From positions 128,761 through 192,760 of the forward strand of contig JANPBM010000121.1 of NCBI GenBank assembly GCA_031430435.1: DNA of 64,000 nucleotides, in the 5' to 3' direction. A model generated the notes under the pieces. The model saw only the letters and a program-made list of their open reading frames with translations. It was not told the DNA's origin and ran no database searches. A program made the position numbers and the translations under genes. Positions 1 through 9,427 of the stretch are shown one piece after another (the stretch's first letter is position 1; each line of letters opens with the position of its first letter). The stretch comes from JANNVK01 sp031430435. GTDB taxonomy: Bacteria; Acidobacteriota; Blastocatellia; Pyrinomonadales; Pyrinomonadaceae.

Positions 1-181
1 CGCTCGAGCGTAAAAGCGTCCACCCGACAAACGTCCCTGTTCCGGACGGAATCGAAATAGTTGCATTAATGAGTTGATTCAATCCAAACAAATCTAACTC
101 GCCTTGGAACTGCACAGCCGTAGTCGCTCCACCCGCAAGATGGATTGGTGAAATCGGTGTAAATGTAACTTGATTCGGCAT
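1..181 (-). CDS. Virion (tail) protein, C-terminus cut off by window edge
   Basis: An ATG at 181 opens a frame that runs off the left edge after 60 codons, starting MPNQVTFTPISPIHLAGG. It begins 4 bases after the tape measure stop, where distal-tail genes normally sit. The visible part is Gly/Thr-rich and beta-like without a recognisable motif. Calling it a tail protein rests on position alone. Confidence 0.6.
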   Translation of the reverse strand, partial: MPNQVTFTPISPIHLAGGATTAVQFQGELDLFGLNQLINATISIPSGTGTFVGWTLLRSS

Positions 182-184
182 ATT

Positions 185-3100
185 TTAATAACTTGCTGAA
201 GGATCACCCGAACCGATGAACAGATTGCGAATTGTTCCGTTTCGATTAACGTCTTCAACCAACATTTTCTTGACAACTCCGGCATCGGTTTTGACGATGT
301 TTTCAACTCGCAAATTTAACGATGCTTCAAATTTATGAACAACAGGTTGCCGAGCATCAAAATTTTCGGTTACACCTGCGTTTTGATTTGCATTTGATTG
401 TGCCTGACCTTGAGCCGCTCCGTCTGATGCGTTTGAACTTGTTCCGGCACCGAGAGCAATTCCGGCGACTCCGGCAATTCCGGCTTGAGCCAATAACCCG
501 CCGCCGAACGCAAATTCACGCGGGGCAAGTGCAGCTGTAAATGGATTTGAAGCATAATAAAATCCTTTAATTAAATGCACCGCACCTTCAACCAACCATT
601 GCCGAGCGTAGGCTTTCAAACTGTCTGCGATTTGCTTTCTGAGAGCAGTTAAAGAAAATTTACCTGTTTGGATAAACGCTTGAAGTTGTCGGTTCAATGC
701 TCCGACGGCAACATTTGCCATTGTTACCGCACCCGCTCCAATGGATAAAAAAACACCTCGCCAAGTTTGCCCCGCTTTGGCAGCATCTTTAGCTTTTTGT
801 TGTAATTTTTGTGCAAAAGCGTCCAGTTGCCGTGAAGCGTAATCAAATAAACCCGAAAAATCGCCGCGTTCAAAAAAGTCGGATAATTTAACTTTTCCGC
901 CGAGTGTTTCACGTTTTTTCAACAAATTCTGAATTTCATCTTGAGTTTGTTTGATTCGTGCTTTAATGTTCGGTAAATCATCCGGCGAAGCAAATTCCAA
1001 CTCTTTTTGCAGTTTCAGTACGTCAAGTTTTTTATACTCAATAATTAAATCGATTTCTTTTAAGTCGATTTCTTTTTGTTTTTGTGTTAATTCAACTTCA
1101 TTAAGTTCTTTATTTGTTTTTTGCAAATTGATTTTTTCTTGTTCGATTTGCAAAGCTGATTTTTGTAAATCAAGCCGTTCTTTGTCATTTTTCAAGTCTA
1201 AATCACTAAGTTTTGCATCTCTTTCTTTTTTAGCCAAACCTTGATTGATTCGTGTTTTATTGATTTTTGCATTCAACGCGGATATTTCCGCATTTAATTT
1301 TTCCTTCTCTAAAACGGTTAAATCTTGAGTTAATTGCTTTTGAATTTTTTCTAACTCAATTTCATATTGGCGTTGTTGAATTTGCAGTTCGTGAACTTCT
1401 AAAACTGCCTTTTGTGCAATATAATCTTTCTCGGTTAATTGTCCGAGTTGATTTTGCAAATCTAAATTGTCTTTTAGAATCTGCAAACGCGATTGTGAAA
1501 CCTCTAAATCTGCTTTACTTTTACCGAACTCTTCTTTGGCAAATGCTTCTTGAAATTTTATATTTGCCTCTGTGTCGGCTTTTTTCATCTCATTATTCAA
1601 ATCTGATAATGACTGTTTATTCCGCAAATCTAACTTTTTAATCTCGTCGTCGGTTTTTTGTTTAACTTCGCTGATTTTAGTTTCCGCGTTTTTTTGGATA
1701 ACCGAAACGGCTTCATTGTAATCCGCTTGTGCTTTCGCACGATTGATTTTCAAGTTTTCTTGCAGACGTTTATTTGCCTCTGAAATTTCTTTATCTTTAT
1801 CCTTATTGATTTTAGCTGTGTCTAAATCGGCATCCGCTTGAACTCTCAGTTTGTTGATTTCACCTTGTTTATTAAGTTCATCAAGTTTGATGCCTAATCT
1901 GTCTTTTTCAAGATTCAATAAAGCTAAAGCTAACTCGCTTTCATCAATAAAACCTTGTTTTTGCTTTTCTTTTAATTCCGCTTCTTTGCCGGTTAAATCT
2001 TGCAAAAGATTATCAATGTAGCCTTTTATTGTTAGCGAAATAGTTTCAAAACTGAGTTTTGCGGCGGATTGCGTAAATGTTTGGGTAACGCTTTGCTGAG
2101 TTGCGTTAGAATTTGTAACACTTGAATTTTCACCTGCCAACGTTACATTTCCAAAAGAAATTTCGCTTTGACCGGACAAGTGACCCATCCCGACATTTTT
2201 AATTTCTTCTTCAATCAATTTAAGTTTTCGACGAAGTTGTTTTGCGTTTTTCCCGTGAGTTGTCGCTAATTTTGAAAACAGCGAATCATATTCCGATTGT
2301 AAATCTGCAATCAAAAGTTTATCGCTGTCTGTAAAATTCGTTACAATTTCTTTATTATCAATCGTAACTTGCGAAACCGTATCTTGAAATTCTTGTGAAA
2401 CCGTTAATATCTTTTGAAGTTCAGCAGACAGTTTATCCGAATTAATAAATTTACTTTCATCGCCTTCGTAAACTTCGATTTTTGACTCTTTGATTTCTTT
2501 TTTTTGTTTTGATTTTGACTGTCCGCTTTTACCGCCACCGGAACCTTGTTTTGGCGGTGGCGGTGGTTTTCTTGGAACGAAAGCATTTTCATTGGTTAAA
2601 TCATCGGCTGAAGTGATGTTATCCGTCTTTGATTCATTAGTAAATTGTTGATTTTTTGCATTTTCAACCAAACTGAAACCTTTTGCAATCGCCGAGCGAA
2701 CAATTGCACCAATCGGATCTAAAGCGACAATAATTCCATTTAAGAATGCTTTGCCGATTTCTGTTCCGGTCAATTCAGCATCCGCTTTGATGCCTAAGGC
2801 TTCACGAAGCATTGCTTTGAGAGCGTCAAAAAGTAACTGTCCTAAGCCGGCAAGACTTCGTTTGAAATCGGTATAAAAAGCATCATAAATGTTTTTGAAA
2901 CCGTCCCAAACTCGTCGCCAATCGCCTTGCACGATTCCGCCAAAGATTTTTATAATTCCTGTGATGAAATCTAAACCCGCTTTTATGGAATCTTTGATAA
3001 AATTCCACGCAACCGACACAACAGCTTTTATTTCCTCGTTATTATCTTTCCAAAACTGATAAACGAGTTTTAATCCCAACTTTAAATTTTCCCAAGCAGT

Positions 3101-4777
3101 TTCCGCAAAATCGACAATTGCATAAAATAAATCGTTTAATTCAACCTTAATTTCGTTCCAAAAACCTAAAATTTCGCCAACGATAGCATCACCGTTATCT
3201 TTCCACCATTTTTGGATATTTTCAAAGAAAATAATAATGTCCGAAATTACTTTTTCGGTAAAACCGCGAATATTTCCCCAGTTGTTTTGCCACGCTTCAT
3301 ACAGCAAAGCAACACCTGCCGCAACTACACCGACCGCAACAGCTAAAACCGCCAACACCTCGCCGACCGTTGCGGCTATTGCTGTTACCGATGCAAATGT
3401 AATTACTAACAGAGACGCACCGCCGATAACGGTTACAATGCCTGCAATAATCGGAGCAAGTGCGGTTATAACACCGCCAAGCATAACGATAAATGCTTTT
3501 ACCGGATTTGGCAGATTGTCGAAAAAATTGCCTATTTTTTCAACGACTTGCGTCAATACTTCGCTGATTCGACCGTAAACATTCGCAATGGTATCGCCTA
3601 AACCTTTCGTTGCCAAAGAGCGTCTTTCGGCACGTTTCAATTCTCTCGTTTCAATCGTATCGGTTAATTTTGATAAATTAGCATCTTGGTTAATTGCATC
3701 GGCGACCGCTTTAAACCAAATATCGTTCGTTAATTTTCCTTGCTTTTGCAATTCCAACAAACCTGTTTTTAACGAATCTCGATCAGAATTTGCAAGGTGA
3801 AATTGTTGAGCTATCAATTCCCCGAAACGCGGGAAATTAGTTACAGCTTCTTTTAAGTCTCTGGAATTGAAACCGTTTTGAACCAACTGTTGCAAATTTA
3901 ACGTAAATTTTTTGGCATCAAAACTTTCAGTTGTCAGTTTTAGTTTACCGATTGCCTGAATTAACGGGTTGATAGTTGATTCTTCGATTCCTTGAATCGG
4001 TTTCAAAAAGGAAAATAAATCGATTGCATCGCTCGTTAATACGCCGGGCGAGTTTTGAGCCAAATCGAACAATTCTTTTGTTTTTGCTTTTGCCGCTTCC
4101 AACGAACCTGTTGAGGCTTGTAATTTGTTATTCAGCGTGTCCCATTGCTTGGCGGATTCATACGCTGAAATGCCAACCGATTGAATGTTGCTGCTAACCT
4201 GTTGCAAGATTGCACTAATTTTTTCCAAAACAACAAACTTGGAAAAACCTGTCGCTACATTATTGATTGATGCGGCATTTTCATTTAGAGCGGATGATGT
4301 GGTTCTTAAAGTCTGTTCTTGTTTGGTAAATTGAGCGTTAGCAACTCTGATTTTGTCGGCAAGTCCGGAAATGGCTTTACCGTGTGCATTGGCATCTCTG
4401 ACACCTTTTTCATCAGCTTGCGAAAGTTTATCCAAAGCTCTGGAAAGCCCGTTTATTTGTGCTTGTCGGCGAATATACGCCGCGTTGACTTTTTCGGTTG
4501 ATCCGACTTGTTTTTCAGTTTCTTGACGAGTTTTTTGTAAAGCAAGAGCTTCGGAGTCTAATCCCTTTTTTAATTTTGAAATTGAGTCGGCGAATAGTCC
4601 GACATTTTTTGCGTGTTTCGGAATTTGATTAAAGCCGGCATTAAAAGCAGTTAAGACATTTGTCTGAAAAGCGGATGAAAAACCTAACGCAAACTGTCTC
4701 AGCGTAGTTGACAAAAGACGCAGTTTATTAACTGCATCTTCTTGTTGTAATTCAACTTGTATCAGTATATCTTCCAT
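185..4777 (-). CDS. Tail tape measure protein
   Basis: At 1530 residues this is the longest gene in the window. It sets tail length and in this class of phage helps DNA passage into the cell. The N-terminal third is helical, with an alpha-helical tape-measure-like stretch around residues 200-380. A strongly hydrophobic block follows at roughly residues 425-500 (several membrane-type segments rich in Ala, Val, Ile). A Lys/Ser/Pro linker comes next, then several hundred residues of charged coiled coil (roughly 950-1350), and a hydrophobic Ala/Gly-rich stretch near the C-terminus. It follows the tail chaperone genes and precedes the next tail gene, the canonical order. The start at 4777 is one base past the upstream stop, implying coupled translation. 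Confidence 0.92.
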   Translation of the reverse strand: MEDILIQVELQQEDAVNKLRLLSTTLRQFALGFSSAFQTNVLTAFNAGFNQIPKHAKNVGLFADSISKLKKGLDSEALALQKTRQETEKQVGSTEKVNAAYIRRQAQINGLSRALDKLSQADEKGVRDANAHGKAISGLADKIRVANAQFTKQEQTLRTTSSALNENAASINNVATGFSKFVVLEKISAILQQVSSNIQSVGISAYESAKQWDTLNNKLQASTGSLEAAKAKTKELFDLAQNSPGVLTSDAIDLFSFLKPIQGIEESTINPLIQAIGKLKLTTESFDAKKFTLNLQQLVQNGFNSRDLKEAVTNFPRFGELIAQQFHLANSDRDSLKTGLLELQKQGKLTNDIWFKAVADAINQDANLSKLTDTIETRELKRAERRSLATKGLGDTIANVYGRISEVLTQVVEKIGNFFDNLPNPVKAFIVMLGGVITALAPIIAGIVTVIGGASLLVITFASVTAIAATVGEVLAVLAVAVGVVAAGVALLYEAWQNNWGNIRGFTEKVISDIIIFFENIQKWWKDNGDAIVGEILGFWNEIKVELNDLFYAIVDFAETAWENLKLGLKLVYQFWKDNNEEIKAVVSVAWNFIKDSIKAGLDFITGIIKIFGGIVQGDWRRVWDGFKNIYDAFYTDFKRSLAGLGQLLFDALKAMLREALGIKADAELTGTEIGKAFLNGIIVALDPIGAIVRSAIAKGFSLVENAKNQQFTNESKTDNITSADDLTNENAFVPRKPPPPPKQGSGGGKSGQSKSKQKKEIKESKIEVYEGDESKFINSDKLSAELQKILTVSQEFQDTVSQVTIDNKEIVTNFTDSDKLLIADLQSEYDSLFSKLATTHGKNAKQLRRKLKLIEEEIKNVGMGHLSGQSEISFGNVTLAGENSSVTNSNATQQSVTQTFTQSAAKLSFETISLTIKGYIDNLLQDLTGKEAELKEKQKQGFIDESELALALLNLEKDRLGIKLDELNKQGEINKLRVQADADLDTAKINKDKDKEISEANKRLQENLKINRAKAQADYNEAVSVIQKNAETKISEVKQKTDDEIKKLDLRNKQSLSDLNNEMKKADTEANIKFQEAFAKEEFGKSKADLEVSQSRLQILKDNLDLQNQLGQLTEKDYIAQKAVLEVHELQIQQRQYEIELEKIQKQLTQDLTVLEKEKLNAEISALNAKINKTRINQGLAKKERDAKLSDLDLKNDKERLDLQKSALQIEQEKINLQKTNKELNEVELTQKQKEIDLKEIDLIIEYKKLDVLKLQKELEFASPDDLPNIKARIKQTQDEIQNLLKKRETLGGKVKLSDFFERGDFSGLFDYASRQLDAFAQKLQQKAKDAAKAGQTWRGVFLSIGAGAVTMANVAVGALNRQLQAFIQTGKFSLTALRKQIADSLKAYARQWLVEGAVHLIKGFYYASNPFTAALAPREFAFGGGLLAQAGIAGVAGIALGAGTSSNASDGAAQGQAQSNANQNAGVTENFDARQPVVHKFEASLNLRVENIVKTDAGVVKKMLVEDVNRNGTIRNLFIGSGDPSASY

Positions 4778-4778
4778 T

Positions 4779-5186
4779 TTACGCTAGTCTTTCGCTTAAA
4801 AACTGTTCCCAATTTTCCAACGTAACGATGCCGTCTTCAAAGGCAAATCTGTCGTTTTTCCACGCTAATAATTCAATTTGCAAAAGAATAGGAAACTCTG
4901 AGAAAACGAAAAAACCGAAATCGTTTTCATTTTCACGATAAAACGGTTTCCAAATATTCAACGGACAATATTCGCCCAAAACTTTTGTTTTAGCCGAAAG
5001 CTCACACGAACAAATTTTGCAAATAGCGGCAATCGTCCAATCGCTACGGTTCGGACATTCGGCACACACCGAAAGCCGCTCGTCTGCAATCTGTTTGACT
5101 GTTGAATCAATCCGCCCGCAAGCAAAGAGCAGATTTTGTTTCCAACCTTCAACAATGTTTGCCGTCATATTTGCTAATTTACTCAT
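4779..5186 (-). CDS. Cys-rich small protein between tail chaperones and tape measure
   Basis: This 135-residue protein has paired cysteines in its first half (VCAECPN, then ICKICSC, then EYCPLNIWKPFY), which look like a zinc-binding cluster. The second half has aromatic and acidic residues (LLAWKNDRFAFEDGIVTLENWEQFL). It sits directly upstream of the tape measure gene, in the slot some phages use for extra tail-assembly factors. I recognise no named family. A role in tail assembly is inferred from position. Confidence 0.75.
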   Translation of the reverse strand: MSKLANMTANIVEGWKQNLLFACGRIDSTVKQIADERLSVCAECPNRSDWTIAAICKICSCELSAKTKVLGEYCPLNIWKPFYRENENDFGFFVFSEFPILLQIELLAWKNDRFAFEDGIVTLENWEQFLSERLA

Positions 5187-5201
5187 CTTTTCGGCTAAAA
5201 C

Positions 5202-5236
5202 TTTGAACGGTAAAATGTAGGTAAAACCCGTTCAAA
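5202..5236 (-). terminator. Stem-loop between chaperone and Cys-rich genes
   Basis: TTTGAACGG (5202-5210) pairs with CCGTTCAAA (5228-5236), a 9-bp stem with a 17-base loop. In the leftward direction it is followed by GTTTT only, so it is a weak terminator or a transcript-processing or stability element. Confidence 0.45.
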
Positions 5237-5238
5237 AC

Positions 5239-5427
5239 CTATTTCAATCTTTCGGCAAATTTCCTTTCTTTTTCTTGCCACGCACGTTCTTTATCGGCGT
5301 TTTTTGTCGCTCGGCGTTCCATTCGGTATTCAACCAATGATGCCAACAAATCCACATCGTTTGCAAAAAGCCAATCATCTATCAAAAACTGTTCCGATAA
5401 CGGCTTGCGGCTGTGTTTTGCCCGCAT
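5239..5427 (-). CDS. Tail assembly chaperone, frameshift (GT-type) extension
   Basis: The 62-residue frame starts at ATG 5427, but the same frame stays open upstream to a stop at 5485-5487 and reads like protein there (AVWVHFLKANDWAEVETAI). No start codon lies in that upstream part. The upstream chaperone stops at 5453, so a +1 (or -2) ribosomal shift between 5484 and 5453 would fuse this segment to it, as in the G/GT pairs of many long-tailed phages. The segment is helical and charged (EYRMERRATKNADKERAWQ). Independent translation from 5427 is the alternative. Confidence 0.65.
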   Translation of the reverse strand: MRAKHSRKPLSEQFLIDDWLFANDVDLLASLVEYRMERRATKNADKERAWQEKERKFAERLK

Positions 5428-5452
5428 AATCGCCGTTTCAACCTCTGCCCAA

Positions 5453-6076
5453 TCATTCGCTTTGAGGAAATGAACCCAAACTGCTTACGCTTGTTTGCCC
5501 ACCTCCTTTTAGCTTAATAACCGCTTGGAATGCACCTTCAAATTGATACATCACAAATTCTTGCAGTTCGTCAAATCCTAAATCGCCGGTAGAAATTTCG
5601 CCGTTTTCATAGTTTGCTTCGCCGCGAACAAAAGCATAATCATTTTCAACACCTTCAACCGAATCCAAAAAAATATCGGTAAACAAATCTGTTACTTTTT
5701 GCAATTCTTTGATTACATCCAGTTTTTCTAAAGTATCTTGAATATTTTCAATGTCTGTTGTAGTTGACTTTTTGTCTGCAAACGCTTTTGGGTCTTCTTC
5801 TTTAAATTCAGCCCCAAACATATTGCTTAACAAAGTTGGAACCTGTTTTTCTTCGATAAAATATTGCGGAGACATTCGGCGATGGCGAATTTCTAAAATT
5901 ATCGGGTCATCGTTTTCATCAAATCCGATTGTTAGCGGATATTCCCCGACTTTACGTTTTTTCAAAAACGCCAATACTTTGTCGTTCTTTTGTTTTGCCG
6001 ATTCTTTGGTAATCGTTTCCGTTTGAACTTTCGGTTTTCGTGTTTTTGCCGTGTGAACTTGTGCTTGCTCTGTCAT
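5453..6076 (-). CDS. Tail assembly chaperone (G-type)
   Basis: Acidic protein of 207 residues starting MTEQAQVHTAKTRK; a GGAG at 6089-6086 gives a 9-base spacing to ATG 6076, better than ATG 6082 (3 bases). It lies two genes ahead of the tape measure and downstream of the putative tail tube gene, the standard position of the chaperone that coats the tape measure during tail assembly. The middle part has EIRHRRMSPQYFIEEKQVP followed by acidic helices. The C-terminus (GGGQTSVSSLGSFPQSE) overlaps the open frame of the next gene, suggesting a programmed frameshift. No direct motif proves the family, so the call is from size, order and overlap. Confidence 0.65.
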   Translation of the reverse strand: MTEQAQVHTAKTRKPKVQTETITKESAKQKNDKVLAFLKKRKVGEYPLTIGFDENDDPIILEIRHRRMSPQYFIEEKQVPTLLSNMFGAEFKEEDPKAFADKKSTTTDIENIQDTLEKLDVIKELQKVTDLFTDIFLDSVEGVENDYAFVRGEANYENGEISTGDLGFDELQEFVMYQFEGAFQAVIKLKGGGQTSVSSLGSFPQSE

Positions 6077-6116
6077 ATACATTTACTCCGTTTTTTATTC
6101 TAACTTTTTATTTTTC

Positions 6117-6719
6117 TTAACTTTCGCCGACGCTTGCTTCAACATAAAGAACGCCTTTTGCTTTTGCCAAGACTGCGTTCGCGGAATCTCGCAATCTGAA
6201 ATCCCACATCAATTCGTGCAGACGATTTTCAAAAGAACAGGTATCCGCGGCATTGATTTTTATAAATCCTTTTCCCGTGAACCAATTAAAAAAAACATCG
6301 GTCGGATAATTTGAATGCTTAAAAATTTTCGCGTCCCGGCAGTTTGTTTCTTTCGCCGTAAACCACGCGGAAATTCCGTTGATTGAAGTTAAAACTTCTT
6401 TCGGCACGCACCTGTCTGTTGTAGTCAAGTCGCACCATTGCCAAACTTTCGGCAGTTTTTCTTGAATAATTTGCCGTAAATCAATTTCAATTAAATTATC
6501 GGAGCAACGGTCAATCGAAAGCTCTTGCCAAAAATGCGAAGCTGCGGCGACACGAGTATTTGTCGCCGCATAGTAATCTTGAGCCGTGATGTCTTGTTGA
6601 TTGCGGTCAGTAACGGTTAGTTGACCAACGGTTGCATCAACATCACAAAGAAGCGAAATTTGCCGAGACGTTATTTCGCTTCTTTTCACACATTCTTTTT
6701 CGCGGTAATTTCCGAACAT
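6117..6719 (-). CDS. Hypothetical tail-region protein
   Basis: A 200-residue protein with several cysteines (LLCDVDATVG, DRCSDNL, QWCDLTTTDRC, TNCRDAK, DTCSFENR) and many aromatics. It lies between the putative tail tube gene and the tail chaperones and is preceded by a transcription terminator, so it may have its own promoter. I do not recognise the family. A structural or assembly role in the tail is likely from position only. Confidence 0.7.
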   Translation of the reverse strand: MFGNYREKECVKRSEITSRQISLLCDVDATVGQLTVTDRNQQDITAQDYYAATNTRVAAASHFWQELSIDRCSDNLIEIDLRQIIQEKLPKVWQWCDLTTTDRCVPKEVLTSINGISAWFTAKETNCRDAKIFKHSNYPTDVFFNWFTGKGFIKINAADTCSFENRLHELMWDFRLRDSANAVLAKAKGVLYVEASVGES

Positions 6720-6734
6720 TTTCAGTTAAAAATA

Positions 6735-6762
6735 AAAGGAAAAGACGTAAATCTTTTCCTTT
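6735..6762 (-). terminator. Intrinsic terminator after the putative tail tube gene
   Basis: AAAGGAAAAGA (6735-6745) and TCTTTTCCTTT (6752-6762) form a perfect 11-bp stem with a 6-base loop. Leftward, the stem is followed by TTATTTTT. It lies 32 bases after the stop of the large tail gene. A terminator here would let the major virion gene be expressed more strongly than the genes beyond it. Confidence 0.8.
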
Positions 6763-6793
6763 CGTCTGATTTTCAATCAAATATCAACAATTT

Positions 6794-9427
6794 TTAATCG
6801 CACGGATCATTTCCGCCGCAATCCAAAGCGTAATAAATTGACCAAATCCGTTCTTTACTCGGACGACGTGAATCAATTAAGCCTGTAAGTTTTACTTTAT
6901 GCTCGATTAGTTCTTCAGGTTTCATAGACATTTCAAAATCGGACATTGAAACGTAGCGGTGAATAACCAAAGCATCGTATTTTCCGGCACAAGTTTTTGA
7001 CGGTTTGATAACCACGAAACTGCCCGGACATTCGCAGTAATTCGACCCTGCCGAAACTTGAGTTGCACCGCTCACTTGTTGAACGTTCAAATGCGGAAAA
7101 GCGTGTTTCAGGCGATTCGGATTGCGATGTCCGAGCATCGTAAATTCCAACATTGCCGTTGGTTTGCTTCGACTGATAGCAACCGTGCCGCGTGAACCGT
7201 CGAGTTTTTTCCAGTTATTATCTTCTTTGAACTCGAAACCGTCTTTAGTTTCACCGACTGCCATCGCTCTCGGATTTGCCAATCTGTCCAGAAAACCGTT
7301 TCTGCCGATTCGCGGACTTTGACCGACAGGAATTGGATCAGCCGAAAAATACGCTTCAATAATTTCGCCTGTAACAAATTCGCTCGGATCTTGATAGGAA
7401 GAAATCTCTTCAATCAACTCAATATGTTTGTAATAAAACACGCCGTTGACGCTTGCTTGAAGCAAAACTTCCAACAAGTTTGAATTTTGCGGAGCGGTAT
7501 AAGTTCCGTTGACGTTGACCGTTCCGACTTCAGCGGCTGTTCCGGCGGTTAAAATTGACCAAACGGCTTGGGCAACGCCCGCGAAAACAACATTCGCTTT
7601 GTTTGTTTGAACGTTGACGTATAAATCGCCGCAAGTATTATCAATCGTTGTATGCAGAAGTGTTGAATCGTAATAATAACGAATCTCGTTTCCGACCCGT
7701 GCAATCGTCAATGTATGACCTGCAACAGCAGGAGTTGCAAAGCCCGGCAAAACAACGATTACGCCGCTTTGATAGATAACAACTTTTCCGGTCGCGTCAA
7801 CGCCTAAACCGTAAGCTATATTTGCCAAAACTCCGCCCGCGTTTCCGGTTGCAAAACCTGCCAAAATATGAATACCCGAAACTGATAAAGCTGTCGGATG
7901 GATTGTTTGCGTGTAACTTCCGTCAACGCCCTGCGGCAATTTTTGACCGACCGCTCCGGCATTAACCGCATTTGAAGTGATTTGCCCGTAACTTCCGGTC
8001 GCAGACATCAGCGTATTGACCGACCAATCTGGCGGCTGATTGTTTTGACCAATCGCCAATGCGTTGAATGAAGCACTCGGCACTTCGTATGTTTTGGTTT
8101 CACCGCAACTGAGTTGATCGTTACAACAGTTGTCTAAATTTTCGATAATGATTTCGTTTTTTTCTGTTACACAAATTGCCATTGGAATCTCCACACAAAT
8201 TAAAATTGTAATTGTTTGACCTGTTGCCAAGTCGGTTACCGTAACGGTATCTGAATCGCTGCGATTCGGCGATAAATATAAACCCGTATTACTGATTATT
8301 CCGTGAGATGCTGACCATTGAAACGGTCCGACTCCGAAATTTAATGCGAACTGAGTTGTTAGATTTCGCTGAGTTTTGAAGCAATTTGCTAAATTCAAAA
8401 CATTGCCGTTTGCTTTAACTTCAACGATTGAAATTTGAATTGTATCGGTTTGCCCTGTATTACAATTACAATCTGCCGTCAGCGTGTAAATACCGGGAAC
8501 AAGTCCGGTTGTATTGTAAGCAACGGACGATTGATTTGTCGGGCTTGGGGTAAAAACTCCGCCAACCGCACTTGATATCCAATTCGCGGGCGTTGAAGCC
8601 GTCAAATTTACAATATTGTTCGGTAAAATACCAAGCGGAGACGTTGGCGAAAGAATCTCGAATTTTTCAATAATCGTGTTCAGCGTTGCGGCGGTTCCGT
8701 CATTACACAACAGTCCGATATTGCCTGTATTGATTCCCGATGAAATTGATTTTGTTGCAAAAGCTCGGTTTGTTCCCGTTGGAATATACGGCGTTCCGGA
8801 TGCTAATGTGCCGAGTCCGGCAGGTACGGTAAATTGAACCATCAACGGCACTTGGTAGACTTTACTGTCGTTGATGTAAAATGAAATCTGATTGGCGGTT
8901 TGGACGATTTTCAAAATATCGCCGTCGCTGAGTGCAGTTGCATCTCCATAGCCCAGAAACGAAGCCGGTTGAGCATTGATGGTCTTATCGTCAGGCTTTG
9001 AAATATACCAAAGAGCTCTTTGCGTCCCAAAACCCAAACTCATCGTATCGCCGGGCGGAAGATTTTCGTCCCAATCGGCAAATGCGACCGTGTAAAGCTG
9101 AGTTGTTACTGATCCGTATTCAAGCGGCGAAAACCGAACGGGAGCGGCTCCGGGCAAAGTTGAACTCAACGCAACAATTCCGACACCCGGAATTGATTGG
9201 TAATTTGTGTCAGTCGCAAAGATTGCAGTTGCTTTGATTCCGTTGATTTCCCACGAATCATTCAGTTTGCAATCAACCGTATCCATTTCGAACCGAACAG
9301 GCTGGTAAAGTTCTGCCGATAAATTGACTGATTGACAGCCTTCCAAAATTCCGCTCAGACTGGCACCCGTTCCACTGTTATAAGGTAAAAGAATATTGTT
9401 TAATTTTATTTCGCTGTGAATCGACAT
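6794..9427 (-). CDS. Very large putative major tail (tube) protein with beta-rich and Ig-like inserts
   Basis: This 877-residue protein sits where the tail tube gene is expected: after connector and terminator-type genes, before chaperones and tape measure, with its own terminator. The N-terminal ~60 residues (SEIKLNNILLPYNSGTG) and the last ~200 residues (YVSMSDFEMSMKPEELIEHK, followed by a charged beta pattern) look like the two parts of a tail tube fold. Between them lie roughly 600 residues of Ser/Thr/Gly-rich beta sequence. These include two similar lectin-like blocks (ISFYINDSKVYQVP and IRYYYDSTLLHT) and Ig-like segments (GVFTPSPTN, GIYTLTADCNCNTGQ). The inserts could decorate the tail surface and bind glycans; that is inference. 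It could instead be a separate tail-decoration or fibre protein. Confidence 0.6.
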   Translation of the reverse strand: MSIHSEIKLNNILLPYNSGTGASLSGILEGCQSVNLSAELYQPVRFEMDTVDCKLNDSWEINGIKATAIFATDTNYQSIPGVGIVALSSTLPGAAPVRFSPLEYGSVTTQLYTVAFADWDENLPPGDTMSLGFGTQRALWYISKPDDKTINAQPASFLGYGDATALSDGDILKIVQTANQISFYINDSKVYQVPLMVQFTVPAGLGTLASGTPYIPTGTNRAFATKSISSGINTGNIGLLCNDGTAATLNTIIEKFEILSPTSPLGILPNNIVNLTASTPANWISSAVGGVFTPSPTNQSSVAYNTTGLVPGIYTLTADCNCNTGQTDTIQISIVEVKANGNVLNLANCFKTQRNLTTQFALNFGVGPFQWSASHGIISNTGLYLSPNRSDSDTVTVTDLATGQTITILICVEIPMAICVTEKNEIIIENLDNCCNDQLSCGETKTYEVPSASFNALAIGQNNQPPDWSVNTLMSATGSYGQITSNAVNAGAVGQKLPQGVDGSYTQTIHPTALSVSGIHILAGFATGNAGGVLANIAYGLGVDATGKVVIYQSGVIVVLPGFATPAVAGHTLTIARVGNEIRYYYDSTLLHTTIDNTCGDLYVNVQTNKANVVFAGVAQAVWSILTAGTAAEVGTVNVNGTYTAPQNSNLLEVLLQASVNGVFYYKHIELIEEISSYQDPSEFVTGEIIEAYFSADPIPVGQSPRIGRNGFLDRLANPRAMAVGETKDGFEFKEDNNWKKLDGSRGTVAISRSKPTAMLEFTMLGHRNPNRLKHAFPHLNVQQVSGATQVSAGSNYCECPGSFVVIKPSKTCAGKYDALVIHRYVSMSDFEMSMKPEELIEHKVKLTGLIDSRRPSKERIWSIYYALDCGGNDPCD

